Below are positions 9,891 to 16,778 of a stretch of DNA of 35,635 nt, piece by piece (the stretch's first letter is position 1; the number at the start of each line of letters is the position of its first letter). The stretch is from an uncultured Clostridia bacterium (GTDB lineage Bacteria; Bacillota_A; Clostridia; TANB77; CAG-508). The position numbers and the translations under genes are program-made. Below the pieces are notes generated by a model, which saw only the letters and a list, made by a program, of their open reading frames with translations, was not told where the DNA came from and ran no database searches. Location: the NCBI GenBank assembly GCA_947369305.1, contig CANBLA010000001.1, forward strand, positions 1 through 35,635, written 5' to 3'.

Positions 9891-11219
9891 ATGGTTAAAG
9901 TAATAACTTATGGAACTTATGATCTATTGCACTATGGGCATATCAATCTTTTGAAAAGAGCAAAAGAATTAGGAGATTATTTAATTGTTGGAATTACGAC
10001 AGATGATTTTGATAAGACAAGAGGAAAAATTAATATACATCAATCTTTAATAGAACGAATTGAAGCGGTAAAAGCTACTAATTTAGCGGACAAGATAATA
10101 GTTGAAGAATATGAAGGGCAAAAAATAGATGACATAAAAAAATATGGTATTGATATTTTTACAGTTGGATCTGATTGGCAAGGAAAATTTGATTATTTGA
10201 ATGAGTACTGTAAAGTAATATATCTAGAGAGGACACAAGGAATTTCTAGTTCCCAAATAAGAGCAGAAAAAAGAGCAATTAATTTAGGAATGGTCGGAGA
10301 TTATGCACCAACTATGAATAAATTTCAAAAGGAAGACCGTTATGTAAATGGAGTTGAAATAACATCTATTTGTACAAATAATAAAGAAAATATGAGTAAA
10401 GAAGTTCAAAATTTGCAGTTAGTTACAGAGAATTATGAAGAATTAATAAATAGTGTAGATGCAGTTTATATAAAGTCAAAATATGAATTACATTATGAGC
10501 AAATAAAAAGAGCTCTATTATTAGGAAAACATGTACTTTGTGAATCACCAATTTGTTTAGAAGAAAAAAAATATAAGGAATTAGTAGAGTTATCAAAGAA
10601 AAATGGATGTATTCTAATGGAAGCTATTAGAACTGCTTATTCAACAGCATATTCAAGATTATTACTTTTATTAAAGAGTGGGAAAATCGGAAAAATAGTT
10701 TCAGTAGATGCTACTTGCTCAAGTATTAAAAATACAGAAAATAGTCAAGAAATAAATAGTTTAAAGGATTGGGGACCAACCGCATTATTACCTGTTTTTC
10801 AAATATTAGGGACGAATTATAAAAGTAAAAAAATTATTTCTAATTTTATAGATCAAGAAAATAAACAGGATGCTTTTACAAAAATCGATTTTGTATATGA
10901 TAATGCAGTTGCTTCAATAAAAGTTGCAGAAAAAGCAAAATCTGAGGGGGACTTAGTAATTACAGGTACAGATGGATATATATATGTTCCTGCGCCATGG
11001 TGGAAAACCGATTATTTTGAGATTAGATTTGAAAATCAAACAGAAAATAAAAGATATTTTTATCAATTAGATGGTGAAGGAATACGTTATGAATTGGTAA
11101 CATTTGCTAGATCCATTCAGAAAAATAAAAACTTGAGTAATATCAGTAGTGATATATCTTTTACCATTTGTAAAATAATGAATGAATTTGAAAATAAAAA
11201 TGACGTAATCAAAATATAG
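9891..11219 (+). CDS. Cytidylyltransferase fused to a Gfo/Idh/MocA-like domain
   Basis: A 442-residue two-domain protein, 11 bases after the aminotransferase. Residues 1-130 are a TagD/LicC-like nucleotidyltransferase: TYGTYDLLHYGHINLLKRA with the HxGH motif, and RTQGISSSQIRAE matching the RTEGIST-T-x-I motif. Residues about 140-440 resemble Gfo/Idh/MocA oxidoreductases: NLGMVGDYAPTMNKF in place of the Rossmann start, SVDAVYIKSKYELHYEQIK, then GKHVLCESPI. The catalytic EKP of that family reads ESP, so the key Lys is a Ser and dehydrogenase activity is doubtful. The protein may both activate a small phosphate compound with CTP and bind or modify its precursor. The two-domain architecture is clear; substrates are not. 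Confidence 0.8.
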   Translation: MVKVITYGTYDLLHYGHINLLKRAKELGDYLIVGITTDDFDKTRGKINIHQSLIERIEAVKATNLADKIIVEEYEGQKIDDIKKYGIDIFTVGSDWQGKFDYLNEYCKVIYLERTQGISSSQIRAEKRAINLGMVGDYAPTMNKFQKEDRYVNGVEITSICTNNKENMSKEVQNLQLVTENYEELINSVDAVYIKSKYELHYEQIKRALLLGKHVLCESPICLEEKKYKELVELSKKNGCILMEAIRTAYSTAYSRLLLLLKSGKIGKIVSVDATCSSIKNTENSQEINSLKDWGPTALLPVFQILGTNYKSKKIISNFIDQENKQDAFTKIDFVYDNAVASIKVAEKAKSEGDLVITGTDGYIYVPAPWWKTDYFEIRFENQTENKRYFYQLDGEGIRYELVTFARSIQKNKNLSNISSDISFTICKIMNEFENKNDVIKI

Positions 11220-11229
11220 AGGAATAAAA

Positions 11230-11556
11230 ATGTATTACACCTACATTCTTAGATGTGTTGACAACTCTCTTTATACAGGAATTACAACTGATTTAAATCG
11301 TCGCATGCAAGAGCATTTTTCGTCTGGAGAAAAATGTGCAAAATATACTTTGCGCCACAAGCCCCAAAAATTGGAAATTGCTTGGCAATCGGAAAACAGA
11401 GTGTTAGCATCGAAATTAGAATTTCATATCAAAAAAAGCCTAACAAAAGAACAAAAAGAAACATTAATCAAAAATCCGAAAAAGTTGAAAGAATTTTTAG
11501 GCGATAAAATAGAAAGTTTGTCTTATAAAAAAATAAAAATGGAAAACTTTAAATAA
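11230..11556 (+). CDS. GIY-YIG nuclease superfamily protein (UPF0213/YhbQ-like)
   Basis: A 108-residue single-domain protein. It starts MYYTYILRCVDNSLYTGITT, where YTYIL and YTGIT are the GIY and YIG elements; an Arg in LNRRMQEH and a later Glu (KLEFHIKK) fit the catalytic set. Length and order match the stand-alone UPF0213 family, thought to act on DNA, biological role unsettled. It sits 10 bases after the surface-polymer cluster but is more divergent from it in function, so it is probably a housekeeping gene that marks the end of the cluster. A promoter for the next gene follows directly. Confidence 0.88.
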   Translation: MYYTYILRCVDNSLYTGITTDLNRRMQEHFSSGEKCAKYTLRHKPQKLEIAWQSENRVLASKLEFHIKKSLTKEQKETLIKNPKKLKEFLGDKIESLSYKKIKMENFK

Positions 11557-11561
11557 AGGTA

Positions 11562-11590
11562 TTGAAGTAAACATAAAAGTATGATACAAT
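11562..11590 (+). promoter_or_regulatory. Sigma-A promoter for the HD-domain gene
   Basis: TTGAAG at 11562-11567 and TACAAT at 11585-11590 are separated by 17 bases, close to the vegetative consensus. About 75 bases of leader follow, with AAAGGAGG just before the ATG at 11667. Confidence 0.65.
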
Positions 11591-11666
11591 AAAAATATAA
11601 ATTTTATTAGATGTCTTTCTTGCGTGACAACAAGTTTTTGCAGGAGACAAGTAAAGGAGGAACTAT

Positions 11667-12830
11667 ATGAACCAATCCAATTTTTCCAATTTTAACAACT
11701 TGAAAGCCATGAATGAAGTTTTCAAAAGATTAAATATCTTGAGACGGTGGAGTTCATACGTAACAGAAAACAAGTATAACGAACTGGCCAAGCAATCTTT
11801 AAATTGTCTTTCAACCTATATCTTAGCAAGTTATTGTGAGGAAAAAGGGAAAAAAATACGATGGGAGTTATTTCCTAAAATTGCATTATATCGTGCTTTT
11901 CAAAAAGTATACGTCTATTTTGATCGACCGGAGCACATAATTGACGAAATATGCGAAACAGGGGGACTTGAAAAAGATGTATTCTTTGATGCAACCAAGC
12001 AAATTATTTGTGAACTTACGGATAAGGAATTTTCAGATTTCATTTCAGAAGGAATTGGAACCTATGAGATGAAGATATATCGTGTGGCAACTAAGATTGC
12101 AACATTGATAGAGTTAGTTGAAGTTCAATCGAACATCAAAGAAGAAGACTATACGAATCATTTGCAAAGAATTGCAGATTATTTGGAAGATTATTTAGAT
12201 ATGCCTGGAGTAAAAGAAATTAAACATGTTAATTCTAAAGTGTTTAAGGTATTACAGGAAATATCTAAATTACGGAATCAAACCAGATGGTCGGTTATGT
12301 GCTATCAAATAGAATGTCCGGTATTAGGACATTTGTTTGACACAGCACTATTTGGTTATTTTTCTGTTTTAGAACAGTTTTCCGATGAGAGAAAAGCAAC
12401 TCAAATGTTTTGGATGGGAATTTTCCATGATGTTCCAGAAACCTGGACAGGAGATTTTCCTTCTCCGATAAAAAAAATGATACCAGGCTTGCGAGAAGCG
12501 ATTAAGAGGTACGAAGAAAAAGAGCTCGAACTACATTTTTATGCAAATCTTCCTGATTTTATCTCGGACAAAATCAGAAAACTGTTGGCAAAAGAGGAAG
12601 AAGATTTTGAATTTAGGAGATATTTTAAAGGAGCTGATTATTTATCAGCTGATGCAGAATGTTATAGACAGTATCTTTCTGGCTCAAGAGACAAATATTT
12701 TTTGCAAGTTCCACTGGAGAATTTCGACCACGATCTGAAAACGGAAAAATTTGCTTTATCTGAAACATGTTTTATTTTACACAGGTATTTTTATGAATAT
12801 GCAAAAAAATGTTTGGAAAGTTTATATTAA
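11667..12830 (+). CDS. HD-domain phosphohydrolase (YfbR-like)
   Basis: A 387-residue protein. The catalytic part is in the second half: GHLFDTALFGYF supplies the first His, FHDVPETWTGDFPSPIK is the HD motif with the following Glu, and a later Asp lies in the YLSADAE segment. These match the 5'-deoxynucleotidase/YfbR type of HD hydrolase, which acts on nucleotides with divalent metal. It has its own promoter and a strong terminator, so it is monocistronic. It contains two ordinary in-frame CGG codons, at 11745 (R before W) and 12273 (in KLRNQTRW), at positions where Arg is plausible for the family. Apart from the two orphan paralogues, no other normally framed gene here uses CGG. Confidence 0.8.
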   Translation: MNQSNFSNFNNLKAMNEVFKRLNILRRWSSYVTENKYNELAKQSLNCLSTYILASYCEEKGKKIRWELFPKIALYRAFQKVYVYFDRPEHIIDEICETGGLEKDVFFDATKQIICELTDKEFSDFISEGIGTYEMKIYRVATKIATLIELVEVQSNIKEEDYTNHLQRIADYLEDYLDMPGVKEIKHVNSKVFKVLQEISKLRNQTRWSVMCYQIECPVLGHLFDTALFGYFSVLEQFSDERKATQMFWMGIFHDVPETWTGDFPSPIKKMIPGLREAIKRYEEKELELHFYANLPDFISDKIRKLLAKEEEDFEFRRYFKGADYLSADAECYRQYLSGSRDKYFLQVPLENFDHDLKTEKFALSETCFILHRYFYEYAKKCLESLY

Positions 12831-12833
12831 TGG

Positions 12834-12870
12834 CAAAAAGTCAGGCTCACTTGAGTCTGACTTTTTGTTT
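12834..12870 (+). terminator. Rho-independent terminator after the HD-domain gene
   Basis: CAAAAAGTCAG ... CTGACTTTTTG form a stem with an inner CTC/GAG extension, an ACTT loop, and a T-rich 3' end. It begins three bases after the stop codon. Confidence 0.8.
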
Positions 12871-12879
12871 ATCAAAATA

Positions 12880-12908
12880 TTGTAATTTATTTTTCTATAT
12901 GATATAGT
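12880..12908 (+). promoter_or_regulatory. Sigma-A promoter for recU
   Basis: TTGTAA (12880-12885) and TATAGT (12903-12908) with a 17-base spacer, 22 bases upstream of the recU ATG. The leader carries AAAAAAGGAG as the ribosome binding site. Confidence 0.55.
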
Positions 12909-12930
12909 AAACAAAAAAGGAGTTTCCAAA

Positions 12931-13503
12931 ATGGGAATGTCAATTGAAGAATATAAAAAAATAGTTTTAAAAGACAATGCACTCAAAACGAAAAGTGTAA
13001 TTAGGCAAATACAAGGAAAAGTCAATCGTGAACGAGGCAAAATTTTTGAACAAGAAATTGAAACAATTGCAGAATGGTATGCTTTCCATAAATTAGCAAG
13101 GATTGAAAAAACACCAGAACCGATGAAAATTCTAAAACACATTGAAAATGGACGTTTCGAAGCTGTTTTTGAAAAAAATGCTCAGCCGGACTTTAAAGGC
13201 ACCATAAAAGGTGGAAAAACGGTTGTATTTGACGCAAAATTTACAGAAACTACTAATATCACGTATCAAGCCCTAAGTGACCACCAAAGGCAAGTTTTAA
13301 TTGAATACAACGAATTAGGAGCTTTAGCTTTTATTTTAGTTGGATTTTCAGATGGAAATATGTATAAAATTGATATAAAAACATGGATTAACATGAAAGA
13401 AATATTTGGACACAAACATATAAAACAGAAAGAATTAGAAAATAATTTTTTTCGTATAAAAAAGACCAAAAATGGAATTGCAGATTTTTTAGGAATTTTG
13501 TAA
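12931..13503 (+). CDS. recU: Holliday junction resolvase RecU
   Basis: A 190-residue protein of the RecU family (about 170-210 residues). The signature runs in order: NRERGKIFEQEIE (N-terminal Arg and the metal-binding Glu), IEKTPEPMK, a QPDFKGTIKGGKTVVFDAKF block containing the catalytic Asp and the D-x-K nuclease motif, then LSDHQRQVL and GALAFILVGF. RecU cuts Holliday junctions during recombination and chromosome segregation in Firmicutes. In many relatives recU is next to a penicillin-binding protein gene; here it pairs with a DUF4153 membrane protein gene starting 18 bases after its stop. The start at 12931 follows a good ribosome site; a second Met two codons later is possible. Confidence 0.88.
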   Translation: MGMSIEEYKKIVLKDNALKTKSVIRQIQGKVNRERGKIFEQEIETIAEWYAFHKLARIEKTPEPMKILKHIENGRFEAVFEKNAQPDFKGTIKGGKTVVFDAKFTETTNITYQALSDHQRQVLIEYNELGALAFILVGFSDGNMYKIDIKTWINMKEIFGHKHIKQKELENNFFRIKKTKNGIADFLGIL

Positions 13504-13520
13504 GATAGGGAGGAAGAGAA

Positions 13521-15161
13521 ATGAAAAAAATCAAAGATTTAATTACCAACATGTCAGACGAAATTAAAGAATTGGTGAAAAAATTTCCATTAACTATGTT
13601 TCTGATTGGATTTTTCACAATTTTATTTACGATTGCAATTGACCAAAATTTTTCTAGAAATACAAATGAAATTTTAGAAAAAATTTATTTATTTTGCATC
13701 ATATGGGGGATGGGAACTATTTTTACAGAAACATTTTTTACTAAAAGACAAAATAAAATAATCAGTTATGGACTAACGGGTGGTATCAGTTTTATTTTTA
13801 TGCAAATTTTAACTGCTCCAATGACTCAAAATAACAACGAAATGGAGACAATTTGCCGATTTTTGTTTGCCTATAGCATAGTGTTAATTTTAATTAGTAT
13901 TTACAAATCCATTCAAAATGCAGAGCTAAAATTTCAAGAATATATGCAAAAAATATTCCGTGATTTATTTCATACAACCATAACTTACTTGATTTTAAAT
14001 ATCGGAATTGTCTTACTAACATCTATTTTTGTGCAACTTATTTTAGATGGACATTATGGTAGTGTGATGGGACGTTTGCTAACTTTATTATTTGGTTTAT
14101 TTTATGTGCCATCTTTGGTATATAGTTTTTCTAGCATTTCAAAAAAAGAAGTTAGTAGTTTTATCAAAGGCTTAATTTTGTATGTATTATTGCCACTTGT
14201 CACAATTTCTATGGCAATTATTTATTTATACATTGCAAAAATTATTCTCCTAAGAGATATGCCACAAAATACGATTTATCGTATTTTAGCAGCTATTTTT
14301 ATTGTGGCTTTTCCTGTTTGGAACATGGCAAGTAACTATGCGAAAGAGAAAAAAATCATTGCAAAAATCACGAAAATATTGCCGTATTTGTATACACCAT
14401 TTATTTTGCTAGAAATCTATTCAATTGGAACGAGAATTCATGAATTTGGTATTACACCAATGCGTTATATATCATGTGTATTCATCGTTTTTCAAGTAAT
14501 TGCTTTAGTTCTTAGTTTTTATAAAGAAAGTGGAAAAATTTTGCAAATTTTCATCTATGCTTCCATTTTAATAATAATCAGTTTCGTTACACCATTTCAT
14601 TATGAAAATGTATCGAACTGGAGCCAAAAGAGAATACTAGAAAAAACAATACCAGAAAATACAGACTTTGAACAATTATCGACAGAAGATAAAGATCATG
14701 TGAAAAGTGCATATGAATATTTAAAATATGAAACAAATGGAAAAAAGTGGATTCCAGAATATTTATCAGATGAAAATAAAGATAAAATTGAAGAATATTT
14801 AAATGTAGACAGAAAAAATTATGACTATCCAGAATACCTTTATCTAAATTGTGAATTGGATTTGAATATTGAAAGTTATTCTCAAATAACCTATGTAGAA
14901 GGCGAAAATGAAAAGGATGGAAGGCTTGTAATAAACGTTAAAGATAACAAACGAGAAATTGACTTAAATGACAAAATAAATGAAATCATACTCAAAAATC
15001 AAAACAAGGAAGTAGATTTGGAGACAGATTTTGAGAGCAACAATATCATTAAAATTAGCGAAACAGAAGATTTGTATATTTCGAGATTGTCTCTTAGTTA
15101 TTATAAAACTACTAAAAAACTTAACTTTTTAGACGTGGAAGGTTATCTTTTAGAAAAATAA
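13521..15161 (+). CDS. DUF4153 polytopic membrane protein
   Basis: A 546-residue protein. After a short charged N-terminus, about 10 hydrophobic segments cover roughly residues 25-360 (for example FPLTMFLIGFFTILFTIAI and IGIVLLTSIFVQLIL). The last 180 residues are hydrophilic, rich in Glu, Asp, Lys and Tyr, and probably lie outside the membrane core. The overall pattern and the loop containing KKEVSSFIKGLILYVLLPLV match DUF4153, a family of unknown function. It has a clear GGGAGGAAG ribosome site and is co-transcribed with recU. No catalytic motif is seen. It contains no in-frame CGG. Confidence 0.7.
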   Translation: MKKIKDLITNMSDEIKELVKKFPLTMFLIGFFTILFTIAIDQNFSRNTNEILEKIYLFCIIWGMGTIFTETFFTKRQNKIISYGLTGGISFIFMQILTAPMTQNNNEMETICRFLFAYSIVLILISIYKSIQNAELKFQEYMQKIFRDLFHTTITYLILNIGIVLLTSIFVQLILDGHYGSVMGRLLTLLFGLFYVPSLVYSFSSISKKEVSSFIKGLILYVLLPLVTISMAIIYLYIAKIILLRDMPQNTIYRILAAIFIVAFPVWNMASNYAKEKKIIAKITKILPYLYTPFILLEIYSIGTRIHEFGITPMRYISCVFIVFQVIALVLSFYKESGKILQIFIYASILIIISFVTPFHYENVSNWSQKRILEKTIPENTDFEQLSTEDKDHVKSAYEYLKYETNGKKWIPEYLSDENKDKIEEYLNVDRKNYDYPEYLYLNCELDLNIESYSQITYVEGENEKDGRLVINVKDNKREIDLNDKINEIILKNQNKEVDLETDFESNNIIKISETEDLYISRLSLSYYKTTKKLNFLDVEGYLLEK

Positions 15162-15210
15162 GTGGAGCAGTTAAAACCATCTGATTTGGAGAATAGAATG
15201 AAAAATTATA

Positions 15211-15244
15211 AAAGTTGCTTGTGAGATTCCTCACAAGCAACTTT
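15211..15244. terminator. Bidirectional terminator hairpin
   Basis: A perfect 15-base inverted repeat (AAAGTTGCTTGTGAG and its complement) with an ATTC loop. On the minus strand it is followed by TATAATTTTTC, so it best serves the minus-strand orphan gene ending at 15274; it can also stop read-through from the DUF4153 gene. Confidence 0.75.
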
Positions 15245-15273
15245 ATCGTATAAGAAATTATCCTTCAAAACGA

Positions 15274-15843
15274 CTATTCATAAAAAGGGGCATAACGCAT
15301 CACAATGAGAGTTGGTAATCTTTTTGAAGTTTTTGCTGGACGAAGTTCTTGTTTTGAAATACAAACAATTTCATTGTATCTGCTTAAAACTTCTGGGGTT
15401 GTAATAAGAGTTCCACTTTTTGCGTAGACGTTAAATAAAGTAAAATTAGGTTTTAAAGCCTCAATATTGGGTAAAAAGATGACATCTGAAAAAGCAGATT
15501 GTTTGTAAATAAAAACGTTGATTTTTTCATACAAAAAGCCTACAACATAAGTTTTTTTCACCACAACAATGGCATCTTCAAAAGGATTCATGTGCCAGCA
15601 GGCATCAATAGAATCATGATGAGTTATGATTTTATCTCTTTGAATAATTGTAATCCAATTATTCACGTCTTTTTCTCGAAGCTGACAAAGTTGTGAATAG
15701 TTGATTATTTTTGGGCTTGACCGAGATGAATATGTATGAAATCTTTCATAAATTTCTGAAAATAACGAATCCGAAAATGGAATCTGATTGTTTTTTAGAA
15801 CCTGAATGACAAGTTCAAAAACATTTTTTTCTTTTTTTAGCAT
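15274..15843 (-). CDS. Orphan protein, paralogue of the gene at 34006-34575
   Basis: A 189-residue protein that I do not recognise. It shares with the other minus-strand 189-residue protein (34006-34575) the blocks MNPFEDAI/MNPFEDAL, VFIYKQSAFSDVIFLPNI/IFIYSQEPFTETILLKDL, FNV/FNIL, VCISKQEL/VAISKRTL and LIVMRYAPF/HIVMRYLCP in the same order and at the same spacing. No signal peptide, membrane segment or known catalytic motif is seen; the centre looks like alternating beta strands. It is a single-gene unit with its own promoter, AAGGAGGG ribosome site and terminator, facing away from the response-regulator operon. It uses CGG as a normal codon once (15723-15721, within SSRSS). Confidence 0.7.
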   Translation of the reverse strand: MLKKEKNVFELVIQVLKNNQIPFSDSLFSEIYERFHTYSSRSSPKIINYSQLCQLREKDVNNWITIIQRDKIITHHDSIDACWHMNPFEDAIVVVKKTYVVGFLYEKINVFIYKQSAFSDVIFLPNIEALKPNFTLFNVYAKSGTLITTPEVLSRYNEIVCISKQELRPAKTSKRLPTLIVMRYAPFYE

Positions 15844-15909
15844 GATTTTCCCTCCTTAAAGTTAAAAAGTTATCAATTACCAATTCTAAACTACTAAAAT
15901 AGTAGAAAT

Positions 15910-15938
15910 ATCATATCAAATTTATGTAAAATTGTCAA
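15910..15938 (-). promoter_or_regulatory. Sigma-A promoter for the first orphan gene
   Basis: On the minus strand, TTGACA (15938-15933) and TATGAT (15915-15910) with a 17-base spacer: a perfect -35 and near-perfect -10. The leader of about 65 bases contains a small CTACTA/TAGTAG hairpin and ends in TTAAGGAGGG. Confidence 0.7.
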
Positions 15939-15976
15939 TATGAAAAATATTGTTATACATTAAAATTTATGGGAAA

Positions 15977-16038
15977 TCTTAACTTCATAAAATCTTAATA
16001 ATTTCTCTATTTTTTCTTAATAAATTTTATGGTATAAT
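15977..16038 (+). promoter_or_regulatory. Promoter of the two-component operon with three TCTTAA repeats
   Basis: TATAAT at 16033-16038 is a perfect -10, but the -35 position is only a T-run. Three direct TCTTAA repeats start at 15977, 15993 and 16015 (16 and 22 bases apart), the last close to the -35 position. OmpR/PhoB-type regulators bind direct repeats of this kind, so autoregulation by the adjacent regulator is plausible. Confidence 0.45.
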
Positions 16039-16069
16039 AAAAATAAGTTATGATAAAGGGAGAAAGAAA

Positions 16070-16765
16070 ATGTACAATATTTTAGTTTGTGATGATGACA
16101 AGGAAATTGCTGCAGCAATTGAGATTTATCTTAGCAAAGAAGGTTACAATATTCTAAAAGCATACGATGGAAAACAATGTTTACAAATTTTAAAACAAAA
16201 TACCGTGCATCTTATCATTCTTGATATTATGATGCCCAATATGGATGGTATACAAGCCTTGAGAAAAATTAGAGAAACGCAGTGTTTACCAGTTATTATG
16301 CTTTCTGCCAAATCAGAAGATGAAGATAAAATCAGTGGATTAAATTTAGGGGCGGATGATTATGTTACTAAACCATTTAATCCTCATGAATTAATTGCAC
16401 GTGTTAATTCAAACATTCGAAGATACACAAAACTTGGTATGATTCAACAAGAAGAACAAGAAAATCTTTACCAAACAGGAGATTTAATCCTAGACGATAA
16501 CTTAAAAAAAGTGACAGTTGATGATAATGAAATAAAATTAACACCAACCGAATACAACATTTTAAAATTCCTAATGCAGAATAAAGGGAAGGTGTATTCC
16601 ATTGAGCAAATTTACCAAAATGTTTGGGAAGAAGAAGCTTATGGTGCAGAAAATATTATTGCTGTACATATTCGTCACATTCGTGAAAAGATCGAAATCA
16701 ATCCCAAAGACCCAAAATATTTAAAGGTTATTTGGGGAGTTGGTTATAAAATTGAAAAAATATAA
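16070..16765 (+). CDS. OmpR/PhoB-family response regulator (VanR-like)
   Basis: A 231-residue regulator. The receiver domain (1-118) has the acidic pocket CDDD (7-10), the phospho-acceptor D52 in LDIMMPNMDG, a Ser in MLSAKSEDED and K101 in VTKPF. The C-terminal winged helix (about 132-231) has LTPTEYNILKFLMQNKGKVY and the recognition region ENIIAVHIRHIREKIE. The overall sequence resembles VanR-type regulators, which respond to cell-wall stress. It is followed 13 bases later by its sensor kinase, then by a cell-wall amidase and a VanZ-like gene, supporting a cell-envelope role. GGGAGAAAG precedes the ATG. Confidence 0.9.
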   Translation: MYNILVCDDDKEIAAAIEIYLSKEGYNILKAYDGKQCLQILKQNTVHLIILDIMMPNMDGIQALRKIRETQCLPVIMLSAKSEDEDKISGLNLGADDYVTKPFNPHELIARVNSNIRRYTKLGMIQQEEQENLYQTGDLILDDNLKKVTVDDNEIKLTPTEYNILKFLMQNKGKVYSIEQIYQNVWEEEAYGAENIIAVHIRHIREKIEINPKDPKYLKVIWGVGYKIEKI

Positions 16766-16778
16766 AAGGAGGAAAACC

